Origin: Flavobacterium branchiicola
GTDB taxonomy: Bacteria > Bacteroidota > Bacteroidia > Flavobacteriales > Flavobacteriaceae
Direction: 5' to 3'
Length of the DNA: 64,000 nt
NCBI RefSeq assembly: GCF_018383905.1
Contig: NZ_JAGYWA010000005.1
Location: 186,001-250,000 of the forward strand
The notes below the pieces were generated by a model. It was given only the letters and a program-made list of their open reading frames with translations. It ran no database searches and was not told where the DNA came from. A program made the translations under genes and the position numbers. This document shows, piece by piece, positions 17,726 through 27,468 of this stretch (positions are counted from its first letter, which is position 1; each line of letters begins with the position of its first letter).

Positions 17726-17787
17726 GCCACTCCCGATAGATATCGGGATCACGAATTTTAACAAATTATAATTCGTGAATTCGTGGC
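17726..17787. repeat. Composite palindromic repeat with one repeat nested in another
   Basis: A GCCAC...CACGAATT / AATTCGTGGC element (family of 100-176) is split after its first five bases by TCCCGATAGATATCGGGAT (family of 16734-16751). The trinucleotide CAC is present on both sides of the insert (17728-17730 and 17750-17752), as a 3-bp target duplication would leave. Confidence 0.6.
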
Positions 17788-17877
17788 TATTTTTTTTCTC
17801 GCAGATTTAGCAGATTGCGCAGATTTTATTTTTAATTCCTAATGCTTGGAATTTGGATTTTAAAAAAATGGATTTTT

Positions 17878-19500
17878 TTAGTTTATTTTCTTGCCCCAAA
17901 CCGGTAATCCAGCAGCGTTATAACCAGAATAACTCAAGGTTACTTTTCTGGTTGCCAGTTCCCAATCCCAAGAATCTGATACATTACATTTTACTCCATT
18001 TACCGTCAGGATTTTTTTGGTACTGTCATACGACCAGGTTCCTGTTACGTCACCGCTTACTTTTTTATCAGCAGTCAGGTTGATTGTTCCGGATTTCTGC
18101 ATGGTTTTGTATTGATAGTTCATTGTGATTTGTTCCCAAGTTCCTACGAAACTAGCATCAGAAATTGTTGTTGCTGGTACTCCTGCATAACGTTCTGCTT
18201 CTACTACAGGCCAGCCATCTTCTGTCCACTGAATGGCGCGAACGTGTCCCATCATTACGGCATTTGAAGCTGCAATTCCGGCAACACCTTCAGGCAAACG
18301 CGCCTGCGAGGCATAATACCATTGTTTTGTTTCCGGGTTTTGAAAAACAGCACAATGCGAGAATCCAACCCAACCTGTATGATTTTTAAATTGATACGGA
18401 TGTGTAACCATTGGAAAACATTCGGCACCGTTTGTAATACTGCTTCCGCTGATAGTCTGATATGGTCCTAAAATACTTTTTGAACGTGCTACGCGTGTAT
18501 TATAAGCAACTGATAATTCATCATAGGCTAAAAACAAATAGTAATACTGTGTATCCGGATTGTACATGATTTCTGGTCCTTCAAGCGCTTGCCAACGGTT
18601 TGTACTGATGTTTCCGCGACCGGCAATTCGTGTTCCGTAATCGTCTATTGTCTTTAATTTATCCGGTTTTCCAGTTGTTGGATTTAATTTTAAAGCTGCA
18701 ATCCCAGAATGCCATGAACCATAAATCAAATATTGATCACCTTCAGGAGTCTGAATAAAACTCGGATCAATGGCGTTAAATTTGAAATAAGCATCCCAAT
18801 CGTTTCCTCCATTTCTCACATAACTTTTTACGCCGTCTGGTTCAGAACAAACTACCATTCCTTTGTCAACCCAATTGTTTGAAGCCAAATCTGTCGTTTC
18901 TGCCAAACCGATAAAAGCGCGTTCTGTCCAAGAAGTATTAGTATCTGGTCCAACAATTGGATTTGTAACCACAATACTGTAATACATTCTAAAAACATTT
19001 CCCACTTTACGAACACACGGTGCCCAAAATCCGTAATTTGGATTTTCTATCGGAGGAAGTGCCGGACTCATTCTCGCTCTTTTATTATTTAAAGAATCTT
19101 TTACCCAAGCCGGAGCCTGAGTCATTGACGCTCCCATGAATTCCCAATTGATTAAATCTTTTGATCTTCTGTAGAAAAAATGTCCGTTGCCTTCATGCGC
19201 ATTTCCATAGGATGCATCGGTTTGGTACATATAATAATACTCTCCAGATTTCTCTACCGACGGATCGTGCACGTTAGCCAAATTCCATTGTGTTCTGTTT
19301 CCCCAAGATGAAATTGAAGTATAATTATCTGCATATGTTGGCCCCGGAAATGCCGGTGTAACCACAACTGGCGGAACTGGATCCGGATCTGGAGTTACAG
19401 GTGCATCCGGACTGTCACTGGAACAGCCGAAGACTAATAACATGCCTAAAAAAAGCCCTATGTACGGAACCATTTTTAGAATGGAATTTGATTTTTTCAT
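17878..19500 (-). CDS. GH43 extracellular endo-arabinanase with C-terminal beta-barrel domain, lipoprotein
   Basis: A 540-residue lipoprotein (lipobox VFGC, Cys near 26) with a Pro/Asp/Val-rich linker (DPDPVPPVVV) that would hold the enzyme off the membrane. The GH43 domain (about 60-440) has NVHDPSVEKSGEYYYMYQTD, NAIDPSFIQTPEGDQYLIYG and the LEGPEIMYNPDTQYYYLF acid region. A lipocalin-like barrel (about 450-540, SFVGTWEQITMNYQYK) follows, as in two-domain extracellular arabinanases of Bacillus and Bacteroides. It is the best candidate for the surface endo-enzyme that makes oligosaccharides for SusCD. Confidence 0.9.
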   Translation of the reverse strand: MKKSNSILKMVPYIGLFLGMLLVFGCSSDSPDAPVTPDPDPVPPVVVTPAFPGPTYADNYTSISSWGNRTQWNLANVHDPSVEKSGEYYYMYQTDASYGNAHEGNGHFFYRRSKDLINWEFMGASMTQAPAWVKDSLNNKRARMSPALPPIENPNYGFWAPCVRKVGNVFRMYYSIVVTNPIVGPDTNTSWTERAFIGLAETTDLASNNWVDKGMVVCSEPDGVKSYVRNGGNDWDAYFKFNAIDPSFIQTPEGDQYLIYGSWHSGIAALKLNPTTGKPDKLKTIDDYGTRIAGRGNISTNRWQALEGPEIMYNPDTQYYYLFLAYDELSVAYNTRVARSKSILGPYQTISGSSITNGAECFPMVTHPYQFKNHTGWVGFSHCAVFQNPETKQWYYASQARLPEGVAGIAASNAVMMGHVRAIQWTEDGWPVVEAERYAGVPATTISDASFVGTWEQITMNYQYKTMQKSGTINLTADKKVSGDVTGTWSYDSTKKILTVNGVKCNVSDSWDWELATRKVTLSYSGYNAAGLPVWGKKIN

Positions 19501-19512
19501 GTTTTTCTCTTT

Positions 19513-21060
19513 TTATTTTCCTTCTAAAACAACAACTGAGAAAGGAGGAATTGTAATTTCAAGTTTTCCTTTTTTGTTTTCGAATCCTTTAAAAACTGTC
19601 GGAACAATTTTGTTTGGTGTATCGAAAGAATTGTAATCTTGTAATTTAGAAGATGTAATTACAGTTGCTGTGAAGTTTTTCACACCTAAGTCTTTTACAT
19701 CAATTTCGATTTTGTTTTTGTTTTTTGCGTCTACGTTCACTAATGAAATATGAACTGCACCGCTTTTGTCTTTTGAAGCTGATGCTGATACTGCAGGAAG
19801 TGTTTCTCCATTAAAAGTATATAATGGCGATTGAAAACTTACTGGCAATAATTTAGCATCTTGATGTACAGCGTACATTTTCATTACATGATAGGTTGGC
19901 GTTGTAATCATTTTTGCTTTATCAGTAAGGATTACGGCTTGTAAAACATTCACACATTGAGCCAAGTTTGCCATACGAACTCTATCTGCATGATTATTAA
20001 AAATATTTAGCGTTGCTCCCGCTAAAACGGCATCTCTCATTGTATTTTGCTGGTATAAAAATCCAGGATTTGTTCCTTTTTCTACTTCATACCATCCTCC
20101 CCATTCGTCTACCATCATGGCTACTTTTTTCTCCGGATCGTATTTATCCATTATCGCAGAATGCTTGGTTACAAGCTCTTCCATTTTTAAGGCTGACTGC
20201 ATAGTTTTGAAATATCCTTCTTCGGTAAAATCTCTGTCGTCTCCTTTTTTACCCCAATCGATTACAGCATAATGATGTACTCCAACTCCGCCTAACATGT
20301 TTAGCGGAATATTTTTCATTAAAACTTCTGTCCAGTTATAATCGGCACTATTTGAACCGGAAGCAATTCTTGTAAGTCCGCCAGTATTTTCCCAATCAGA
20401 CATAAACGTGGCAAATTTTCGGTATTCTCCTGCATAATATTCGGCTGTCATATTTCCACCACATCCCCATGCTTCATTTCCAACACCCCAGTATTTTACT
20501 TTCCAAGGCTCTTTTCTTCCGTTTTTTTGGCGCAAATCACTCATTGGGCTTTTCCCTCCAAAATTGGTGTACTGCACCCAATCTGCTAATTCCTGAACGG
20601 TTCCGCTACCAACATTTCCTGATAAATAGGGTTCAGCTCCAAGAACTTCACATAAATTAAGGAAATCATGTGTTCCAAAACTGTTGTCTTCTGTTGTACC
20701 GCCCCACCATTTGTTTACAATAGTTGGTCTTTGTTCCTGCGGTCCAATTCCGTCTTTCCAGTGGTAGGTATCCGCAAAACAACCTCCAGGCCATCTTAAG
20801 TTTGGAATTTTCAACTCTTTTAAAGCAGCGATAATATCATTTCGAACTCCTTTTGTATTAGGTATTTTTGAAGTATCTCCCACAAAAAATCCTCCGTAAA
20901 TACAGCGACCTAAATGTTCTGCAAAATGCCCATAAATGTTTTTGTTGATTGTTGGTGCATCGGCAGTATTTTTTAAGGTTACAACTGTGGTTTGATTTTG
21001 GGCAAAACTAACCTGATTACAAAGGGTAATAAGAAAGGTGATTAAAAGTGCTTTTTTCAT
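19513..21060 (-). CDS. Alpha-L-arabinofuranosidase, GH51
   Basis: A 515-residue exported enzyme (signal MKKALLITFLITLCNQVSFA). The TIM barrel has INKNIYGHFAEHLGRCIYGG at its start, NLRWPGGCFADTYHWKDGIG (about 91-110), the acid/base Glu in KYWGVGNEAWGCGG (about 196) and the nucleophile Glu in AMMVDEWGGWYE (about 322). A C-terminal beta domain closes it. It removes terminal alpha-L-arabinofuranose from side chains and oligomers. It is intact, unlike the GH51 tail left at 12.4 kb. Confidence 0.96.
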   Translation of the reverse strand: MKKALLITFLITLCNQVSFAQNQTTVVTLKNTADAPTINKNIYGHFAEHLGRCIYGGFFVGDTSKIPNTKGVRNDIIAALKELKIPNLRWPGGCFADTYHWKDGIGPQEQRPTIVNKWWGGTTEDNSFGTHDFLNLCEVLGAEPYLSGNVGSGTVQELADWVQYTNFGGKSPMSDLRQKNGRKEPWKVKYWGVGNEAWGCGGNMTAEYYAGEYRKFATFMSDWENTGGLTRIASGSNSADYNWTEVLMKNIPLNMLGGVGVHHYAVIDWGKKGDDRDFTEEGYFKTMQSALKMEELVTKHSAIMDKYDPEKKVAMMVDEWGGWYEVEKGTNPGFLYQQNTMRDAVLAGATLNIFNNHADRVRMANLAQCVNVLQAVILTDKAKMITTPTYHVMKMYAVHQDAKLLPVSFQSPLYTFNGETLPAVSASASKDKSGAVHISLVNVDAKNKNKIEIDVKDLGVKNFTATVITSSKLQDYNSFDTPNKIVPTVFKGFENKKGKLEITIPPFSVVVLEGK

Positions 21061-21114
21061 AGTGGTTTTTATTGTAGAGGAAAGCCCGGAGACTTCCCTC
21101 TGAATTTTTAGTTT

Positions 21115-22125
21115 TTAATATGATAATGTTGGCCATCCTGATGACCATGTAAAATATACGATTTCCATTTTTGGATTTCCACTGTCGGCTCCGTCATAAT
21201 AATGAACGGCTCCTTTTTGAGTTCCGGTAATTCTTGATAAATGCCCCGGGCCTATATAATTTCCCTGAGTTGCTAAAACAGTTGTACCGCCATTATTGGT
21301 CAGTGCCACTCCGTTTTTGTCAACAAAAGGTCCAAACGGACTTGTTGATCTTCCCACTACAATATAATACGTACTGTTTACGCCATTGCAGCAAGTCCCT
21401 CTGTTTACGAACATATAATAATAACTTCCTTCTTTTATTAAACAAGGAGCTTCCCATGAAGCACTGTTTCCGCCTGCTACTATAGTTTTACTTCCGGTGG
21501 TTTTTCCAGTTGAAGGATTAATTTGAATTACTCCAATTCCTGCATGCCACGAACCATAAGCCATATACACATTACTTCCGTCTACTAAAATAGAAGGATC
21601 AATCGCATTTACATCTGAAGCGCTTGAAGAAGAAACTACAACGCCTCTATCTGTCCAGGTTGTTCCTGCGCTTTGCGAAATGGCTGGTGTTGTAACCAAT
21701 CCGATTGCTGATGTTGCCGAACCAAATGTTGAGCAAGAATAATACATATTCCATCTGTTATTAAACCAAGCCACATCTGGAGCCCAGAAGGTTTTAACAA
21801 ATCCCGGAACATATCCTGTAATCCAGCCTGGTGTTGATGAGAATACTGATGTTCCCCATGTCCAGCTGGTCAAATTTGTTGAATAAGTCATTGGGATATT
21901 ATCACCTGTTGTAAAAACATAATAGTTTACGCCGCTTTTTACAATGGTACTTGGGTCGTGTGACGGAACATTTCCGCTCACTGTTTTTGCTGTTAAATTT
22001 GTTACCTGAGAATTTTGAGTTTCTGCAACTGCGACAACCTCATCATTCGAAGGGATTATAGTATCTTCATTCTGACAACTTCCTAATAATACTGCTAATA
22101 AAACCAAACTTGTAATTGTTTTCAT
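21115..22125 (-). CDS. GH43 arabinan endo-1,5-alpha-L-arabinanase-like lipoprotein
   Basis: A 336-residue lipoprotein (MKTITSLVLLAVLLGSC, Cys at 17). Catalytic regions are PSHDPSTIVKSGVNYYVF (base Asp near 57), VNAIDPSILVDGSNVYMAYGS (modulator near 175) and ASWEAPCLIKEGSYYYMF (acid Glu near 226), followed by the RGTCCNGVNSTYY segment also found in the 15.7-kb enzyme. First hydrolase gene after susD; a large stem-loop separates them. The two related enzymes probably differ in preferred chain length or location. Confidence 0.92.
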   Translation of the reverse strand: MKTITSLVLLAVLLGSCQNEDTIIPSNDEVVAVAETQNSQVTNLTAKTVSGNVPSHDPSTIVKSGVNYYVFTTGDNIPMTYSTNLTSWTWGTSVFSSTPGWITGYVPGFVKTFWAPDVAWFNNRWNMYYSCSTFGSATSAIGLVTTPAISQSAGTTWTDRGVVVSSSSASDVNAIDPSILVDGSNVYMAYGSWHAGIGVIQINPSTGKTTGSKTIVAGGNSASWEAPCLIKEGSYYYMFVNRGTCCNGVNSTYYIVVGRSTSPFGPFVDKNGVALTNNGGTTVLATQGNYIGPGHLSRITGTQKGAVHYYDGADSGNPKMEIVYFTWSSGWPTLSY

Positions 22126-22185
22126 TTGTTCTAATTTTTAGTGAATGTTTAAATAATACTTGTTCTATAACCTCATTCTTTTTTT

Positions 22186-22237
22186 AACATAATATCACAT
22201 GACGGATTTTTTTTTATCTGCCATATGATATTATGTT
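22186..22237 (-). promoter_or_regulatory. Large stem-loop between susD and the first glycosidase gene
   Basis: Two 22-nt arms (22186-22207 and 22216-22237) pair around an eight-base loop; the few differences are transitions, which permit G:U pairs on one strand. On the minus-strand RNA the hairpin is followed by an A run, not a U run, so it is not a standard terminator. It may set the ratio of susCD to hydrolase mRNA by stabilising the susCD 3' end. Confidence 0.7.
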
Positions 22238-22262
22238 TTCAAACTAACTCAAATAAATATTC

Positions 22263-23825
22263 TTAATAACTGTCATTTTGGATTGTTCCGGGATTATTGT
22301 CCATTTCTAATTGCGGAATTGGATAATATTCTCTTCCTTTTGTATAAGAGTTAAACTCTGCATCTCTTGCTTTCAACCAAGCTAATTTAGTTGGGTTGTC
22401 AAGCCATCCCCAACGACGAATATCATCAAAACGGTGTCCTTCAAGCGGGAACTCTAAGAATCTTTCGTGACCTATTTGTTCTCTCATCTGGTCCTGGCTC
22501 AATCCTGGTTTTGTGGTTGCTAAATCTGGCAGGTTTACTCTGTTTCTAACCATTTGAATGTAAGTGTAAGCACCCGGAGTATCTCCTGTTTCGTTTAAAC
22601 ATTCGGCATACATTAAAAGAACATCTGCATATCTTAACAAACGCTCATTAATTCCTGAACGCCAATCGTATTCATCTGCAAACTGACCATCTGAATTTTG
22701 GTATTTTCTGCAGAATATGTCGTTTAGATCTGCCGGACTTGCTGCATAAAAAGTCGCAAAATCTTTCCCGTATAATTGCATCCCGCCTGGTTTGTTGTAG
22801 AAAATAGTTGCTTCTAAACGCGGATCATCTTCTCCTGTTTTTGTTTTTTCTTCTTTAAATTCATTAAATAATGCCCATGAAGGCTGCACATCTGTCCATC
22901 CAAAAGCTCTTGGTGCATAAGTAATAGCACGCGCAGATGTTTTCCCCCAGCCTGAAGCCGGAGCACCGCCCCAACCTAAATCTACACCACCGGCATCTCT
23001 GCTAAATTGTACCTCAAAAAGAGATTCAGAGTTGTTTTCATTAGCAGTAGTAAAATTGTCACGGTAATTGGAAACCAAAGAGTAAACTCCTGAATCTATA
23101 ACTTGTCTAAAGGTTGCTTTTGCGTTTGCAAAGTCTTTTATAAACAAATATGTTTTTCCTAAATATCCTAAAGCTGCTCCTTTTGTAGCACGTCCTTTTT
23201 GGTTGGAATCTAATCCTGAAATTCCGCTATAAGAATTTGGCAATAATTCAGCTGCTGCTTTAAAATCGGCAATAACCTGAGCCCATCCTTCTGCCTGTGT
23301 TTTTTGCGGATAATAAACTGCTAGTTCTGTTGGCAGAGGTACGTTTTTAAACATGTTTACAGCATGAAATAAATACAATCCTCTTAAAAAATAAGCCTGT
23401 CCTAAGATTCTATTTTTAAGTGCTGCATCTTCAAAATCAATTCCAGGAACATTTGTAAGAACCTGATTGGCACGATAAACTCCCTGATAATAGGTTTCGT
23501 AAGCCCATCCATAAATTGAGGCATCGGCTACATTGGAGTTAAAGTGACCTGCATTGTACATGGAACCCCACGGACTATTAGTACGCGCATCATCTGATCT
23601 TGCATCAAGCAACAAAGGTGTACTTCTCATGTACGTTCCGTCTGTTAACAAACTTCCGTAAGCGGCATTTACACCTTCAAGTGCGTCTTCATCTGTTTTC
23701 CAGAAACTGTCAACAGCATTATTGTTTGGGTCAAGTTGCGTCAAATCTTCGTTATCTACACAACTTGTTGTTACCAACGCTAGTGAAAAGAAAACGGCTA
23801 TATAGTTAAATATTTTATGTTTCAT
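22263..23825 (-). CDS. SusD/RagB-like outer-membrane glycan-binding lipoprotein
   Basis: A 520-residue lipoprotein (lipobox TTSC, Cys near 22) with the SusD start DNEDLTQLDPNNNAVDSFWK and TPR-type helices. Typical C-terminal pieces are LRYADVLLMYAECLNETGD (about 393) and GHERFLEFPLEGHRFDDIRRWG (about 455). It works as a lid on the SusC channel and captures arabino-oligosaccharides at the surface. It lies 31 bp downstream of susC and surely shares its transcript. Substrate is inferred from the flanking arabinan enzymes. Confidence 0.95.
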   Translation of the reverse strand: MKHKIFNYIAVFFSLALVTTSCVDNEDLTQLDPNNNAVDSFWKTDEDALEGVNAAYGSLLTDGTYMRSTPLLLDARSDDARTNSPWGSMYNAGHFNSNVADASIYGWAYETYYQGVYRANQVLTNVPGIDFEDAALKNRILGQAYFLRGLYLFHAVNMFKNVPLPTELAVYYPQKTQAEGWAQVIADFKAAAELLPNSYSGISGLDSNQKGRATKGAALGYLGKTYLFIKDFANAKATFRQVIDSGVYSLVSNYRDNFTTANENNSESLFEVQFSRDAGGVDLGWGGAPASGWGKTSARAITYAPRAFGWTDVQPSWALFNEFKEEKTKTGEDDPRLEATIFYNKPGGMQLYGKDFATFYAASPADLNDIFCRKYQNSDGQFADEYDWRSGINERLLRYADVLLMYAECLNETGDTPGAYTYIQMVRNRVNLPDLATTKPGLSQDQMREQIGHERFLEFPLEGHRFDDIRRWGWLDNPTKLAWLKARDAEFNSYTKGREYYPIPQLEMDNNPGTIQNDSY

Positions 23826-23856
23826 TGTGATTCTTTTTTAATTGGTTAAACCAGAT

Positions 23857-26800
23857 TTAGAAATTTACTTCTACTCCCAAAGAAATTGTTCTTGGATTTG
23901 GGAAAGATCCTGCATCATATCCTCTTGATATTAATCCGTCGCTTGTAAAATCAGGATCGTAACCTGTATATTTTGTAATCGTCCAAAGGTTTTGTCCGTT
24001 AAGATATACTCTTGCTTTTTGGATAAATTTATCTTTCAACGGAATATTGAAACCTACTTCCATTGTTTGCAATCTCACATAATCACCGCTTTCAATAAAT
24101 CTGTTAGAATCTCTGCTGTTTCCGTTTGGATCACCAATAACCGGAGCCGGAATATTAGTGTTCGTATTTGTTGGAGTCCAGTAATTCAGTTCGTCTGTAC
24201 TGTGATTTCCGTATTGTCCGGCCATTAAATTGCGGTACATCGCATTAAATACCTTATTTCCTCCTGCACCTTGCCAGAACATTGAGAAGTCGAAATTTTC
24301 ATAACTAGCACTAAAATTTAATCCAAAGCCATATTTAGGAATTGCTACTCCCTGAAAAGTTCTGTCAGCATCAGTAATAATTCCGTCATTGTTTACATCT
24401 CTAAATTTCACATCTCCAGGCGCTGCACCAGTTTGAGTTGGCGAAGCTGCAACCTCAGCCGCGTTTTGAAAAATACCAATCGCTTCCCATGCAAAAAGTT
24501 CTCCTGCAGATCTTCCAACTTCTGTTTTTGATACTGCTCCGTAAATTGGATTTCCGTTTACGCCGATTTTTGTAATTTCATTTTTAAGCGTACCTACGTT
24601 TCCAGAAATATCATATTTAAATTTATTATGGTGGTTGCTGTAAGAAGCTGTAAACTCAAAACCACTATTTTGCATATCTCCTGCATTTGTAGTGATATTG
24701 GCAGGAAAAGCTCCTGTTGAAAATGGTAATGGAACTCCTAACAATAAATCAGTTGATTTTTTAATGAAATATTCTCCTGTAAATTGTAAATCATTGTCAA
24801 AAAATCCTAATTCCAATGCAATGTTTTTACTGGTTGTTTTTTCCCATTTTACATTAGGGTCAAGTGCCGCTACAACGGTTGTTCCGGAAGCAAGCTCATT
24901 ATTAAAATCATAACCTGCAAAACTGTTTACCGTTGAAGCAAAGAAGTACTGCGGAATTGTATTGTTACCCAATGTACCGTAACCTCCTCTAAGTTTAATA
25001 TTGCTTACCCATGCTGGTAAATGAAGAAACTTTTCGTTACTGATTTTCCATCCTCCTGAAAAAGAGTAAAAGTTTGCTGAATTATTTTTTTCACTAAAAA
25101 GAGAAGTTTTATCTTGTCTGAAATTAGCCTGCAATAAATATCTGTCATCGTAAGAATAATTTAATCTTGTGATATAAGATATTCCGGTGATGGTATATTT
25201 ATATTCGTTAGTGTTTCTTGCATCTGCAAACTGCAACATTGGAATTTCTCCCGGTTTGTATCCCACACCTCTCATCCAGTAATCCTGATGATCTCTTTTT
25301 TCCTGAATCCATCCGGCAAGAGCATCAATTTTATGTTTCCCAAATGAAATTTCATAGGTTAATAAATTATTCAGGAATGTTCTTAATTCATTTCCGGTAG
25401 CAACATCCAATGAAGCTTCGTCATTTGTAGTAATGTAATACCATCCTAAATCACTTGGCGGCATAAATTTTCTGGTTTCCCAATCGGTTCTGTCATAACT
25501 TACATCCAGTTTATATTTAAGACCTTTTACGATTTCAATCTCTGCCCATACATCGCCAATAAAACGGTTTCTTTTTCCGTTGTTGGTAATCAAATTATTG
25601 TATCCAATCGGATTCATCGAGATTGCTCTTTGCGTAAGGTTATCTGTACCACCGTAACCACCAAGTCTGTTTGCATCATAAACCGGCATTGTTGGTACCG
25701 CATTAAGAATATCACTAATTACCGTTTGTCCGGTATTATATTCGTTAAAAATCTCTTTGTCAGATTGTGTGTAAGCGATTTTTGCTCCGTATTTTATCTT
25801 TCCTTTTTTACCATTTAAGTTCAGGTTTGTTGATAATCTTTCGTAATCCTGAGGTGTTCTTACATAACTTGAGTTCTTAAAATAATCAACATTAAAACTA
25901 TACGCTATACTTTCTGCTCCACCTGTAAATGTAAGCGCCTGGTTTTGAACAACACCTGTTTGTAAAGCCTCTTTCTGCCAGTCTGTATTTACATCAGTAA
26001 TATAAGATGGACTAGTTGGATCATTTCCTGGTGCAATACTTACCGGAACACCTGCTCTGACATCTCTGTTTCTTTCTGCTTCACTGGTAATTTTTTGGTA
26101 GCCTAAACGATCCGTTACATCCCATTTTTTAGTTACATTCTGAAGACCTACGATCGATTTAAATTTCACATCCGTTTTACCGGCTTTACCTTTTTTAGTT
26201 GTAATAATAACAACTCCATTAGCTCCACGTACACCATAAATTGCTGCCGAAGAAGCATCTTTTAAAACCTGCATCGATTCAATTTCGCCCGGTGCAAAGT
26301 CATAAGGTGCATCTACCATAATACCATCAATAACAAAAAGTGGATTATTATTACTGAATGAAGTTATTCCTCTAATTTTGATATTAACAAAACCTCCCGG
26401 TTCTCCTGACGATTGTACTGTTACTCCCGGAACCTGACCCTGAAGCATTTTTGCAGCATCATACGTTACTGTTTTTTTTGCCGATTCGATGTTTACAACA
26501 CTTACAGATCCTGTTAAGTCAGATTTCTTTTGTGTCCCGTAACCAATAACTACGACTTCATTTAGTTTGTTGGTATCTTCTCCTAAAACTGCATCAACTT
26601 TTGACTGATTTCCTATTGTTATTTCTTTATTCTGAAATCCTATAAATGAAAAAACTAAAACATCATTTGGAGATGCTTTAATCGAATATTCTCCATCAAA
26701 ACCGCTTGTAGCAACAGTTTTGGTTCCCTTTATCATAATATTCACACCCGGCAAAGGCAGTTTATCTTGTGCCGAAGTAACAACTCCGCTAATCACTTTG

Positions 26801-26913
26801 CCTTGAGCCGACATTTGATTCGCAGAGAATATTAGCATAAGTAATGCTAAAAGCCATTCTTTTTTTGGCAATAAAAAATTGCAATAAAAAAATAATCGTT
26901 GGTTTGTTATCAT
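23857..26913 (-). CDS. SusC/RagA-like TonB-dependent oligosaccharide transporter
   Basis: A protein of about 1018 residues that imports oligosaccharides across the outer membrane using TonB energy. In order: signal peptide ending NQMSAQ, a carboxypeptidase-regulatory-like domain (GKVISGVVTSAQDKLPLPGV), the TonB-box region NEVVVIGYGTQKKSDLTG, the plug (MLQGQVPGVTVQSSG, RGITSFSNNNPLFVIDG), the barrel, and the closing strand TISLGVEVNF. I choose the ATG at 26913. The frame's upstream TTG at 26940 lies inside the -7 box TAACTTTG and cannot be the start if that box is used. An AraR-type operator abuts the promoter. Confidence 0.96.
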   Translation of the reverse strand: MITNQRLFFYCNFLLPKKEWLLALLMLIFSANQMSAQGKVISGVVTSAQDKLPLPGVNIMIKGTKTVATSGFDGEYSIKASPNDVLVFSFIGFQNKEITIGNQSKVDAVLGEDTNKLNEVVVIGYGTQKKSDLTGSVSVVNIESAKKTVTYDAAKMLQGQVPGVTVQSSGEPGGFVNIKIRGITSFSNNNPLFVIDGIMVDAPYDFAPGEIESMQVLKDASSAAIYGVRGANGVVIITTKKGKAGKTDVKFKSIVGLQNVTKKWDVTDRLGYQKITSEAERNRDVRAGVPVSIAPGNDPTSPSYITDVNTDWQKEALQTGVVQNQALTFTGGAESIAYSFNVDYFKNSSYVRTPQDYERLSTNLNLNGKKGKIKYGAKIAYTQSDKEIFNEYNTGQTVISDILNAVPTMPVYDANRLGGYGGTDNLTQRAISMNPIGYNNLITNNGKRNRFIGDVWAEIEIVKGLKYKLDVSYDRTDWETRKFMPPSDLGWYYITTNDEASLDVATGNELRTFLNNLLTYEISFGKHKIDALAGWIQEKRDHQDYWMRGVGYKPGEIPMLQFADARNTNEYKYTITGISYITRLNYSYDDRYLLQANFRQDKTSLFSEKNNSANFYSFSGGWKISNEKFLHLPAWVSNIKLRGGYGTLGNNTIPQYFFASTVNSFAGYDFNNELASGTTVVAALDPNVKWEKTTSKNIALELGFFDNDLQFTGEYFIKKSTDLLLGVPLPFSTGAFPANITTNAGDMQNSGFEFTASYSNHHNKFKYDISGNVGTLKNEITKIGVNGNPIYGAVSKTEVGRSAGELFAWEAIGIFQNAAEVAASPTQTGAAPGDVKFRDVNNDGIITDADRTFQGVAIPKYGFGLNFSASYENFDFSMFWQGAGGNKVFNAMYRNLMAGQYGNHSTDELNYWTPTNTNTNIPAPVIGDPNGNSRDSNRFIESGDYVRLQTMEVGFNIPLKDKFIQKARVYLNGQNLWTITKYTGYDPDFTSDGLISRGYDAGSFPNPRTISLGVEVNF

Positions 26914-26937
26914 ATTGGTTAAATTAAGTTGGTTAGT

Positions 26938-26945
26938 CAAAGTTA
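26938..26945 (-). promoter_or_regulatory. susC promoter (-7 box)
   Basis: The minus strand reads TAACTTTG, a perfect TAnnTTTG, 25 bp before the susC ATG. The AraR-type palindrome at 26947-26965 begins one base upstream of it. Confidence 0.65.
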
Positions 26946-26946
26946 T

Positions 26947-26965
26947 AAGTGTTAATTTTACATTT
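26947..26965. promoter_or_regulatory. AraR-type operator upstream of susC
   Basis: AAGTGT-N7-ACATTT has the shared arms and spacing and directly abuts the -7 box, so binding would exclude RNA polymerase. Confidence 0.72.
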
Positions 26966-27044
26966 GTAAATTTAAATAAAAAAAAAGCTTAAAAACAAAT
27001 TAAAATCACAAAAAAAAGTACTCAAAAAAATACATATCATAAAT

Positions 27045-27065
27045 TAAGTGTGAAAAATACATTAA
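27045..27065. promoter_or_regulatory. AraR-type operator in the susC-araR spacer (imperfect)
   Basis: TAAGTGT-N7-ACATTAA keeps the left arm exactly and most of the right arm. It lies about 150 bp upstream of susC. A further half-match, TTGTGT-N7-ACACTT, is at 27111-27129. Apart from operators, promoters and A/T runs, I see nothing else in the roughly 550-bp divergent spacer. Confidence 0.55.
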
Positions 27066-27394
27066 TAATTTGAGGTTATTTTCAAAAAAAAGGTTTTTTT
27101 ATTAAGTTATTTGTGTAAAATCTACACTTTTAATCAAAAACCAGCTTTTTACTCAAAATTTAAAAGAGGAAAAAAAATAACAAATCGACTGTTTTATAAT
27201 AAATTAAAGGTCAAAAAAGCATTGTTTTTGTAAAAAAAATCCTGTTTAGAGTTTGTAATTTTTCCTTCAAATTTGCCCAGATTTGAAAAATCTGACTTAC
27301 TTTTGTTCCGAAAACGTTTGAAAAAGACAAAATCGGATCTAAAATGCTCATTTTAAATCTATTTTTTTAACTCTCCTTTAGTAAATAATTTATA

Positions 27395-27415
27395 TAAGTG
27401 TAAAATATACATTAA
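27395..27415. promoter_or_regulatory. AraR-type operator upstream of araR (autoregulation)
   Basis: TAAGTGT-N7-ACATTAA has the same arms as the 27045 site. It lies 54 bp before the regulator's ATG, which suggests control of its own gene. A weak -7-like TATATTTA (27443-27450) lies between them. Confidence 0.65.
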
Positions 27416-27468
27416 TAAATTATGATTCATATTAGGAAGTTTATATATTTACCAATAAATAATTGATT

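Noticed and set aside
17711..17764. Longer start (TTG) for the GH43 gene ending at 16763
   Set aside because: The extension runs through a palindromic repeat; the double ATG at 17710 begins the signal peptide.
26914..26940. Longer susC start at a TTG (27 bases upstream)
   Set aside because: The TTG is part of the -7 box TAACTTTG and would lie upstream of the transcript start; the ATG at 26913 leads straight into the signal peptide.
26966..27394. Riboswitch in the susC-araR spacer
   Set aside because: No conserved aptamer features are visible; palindromic operators and A/T runs explain the region.
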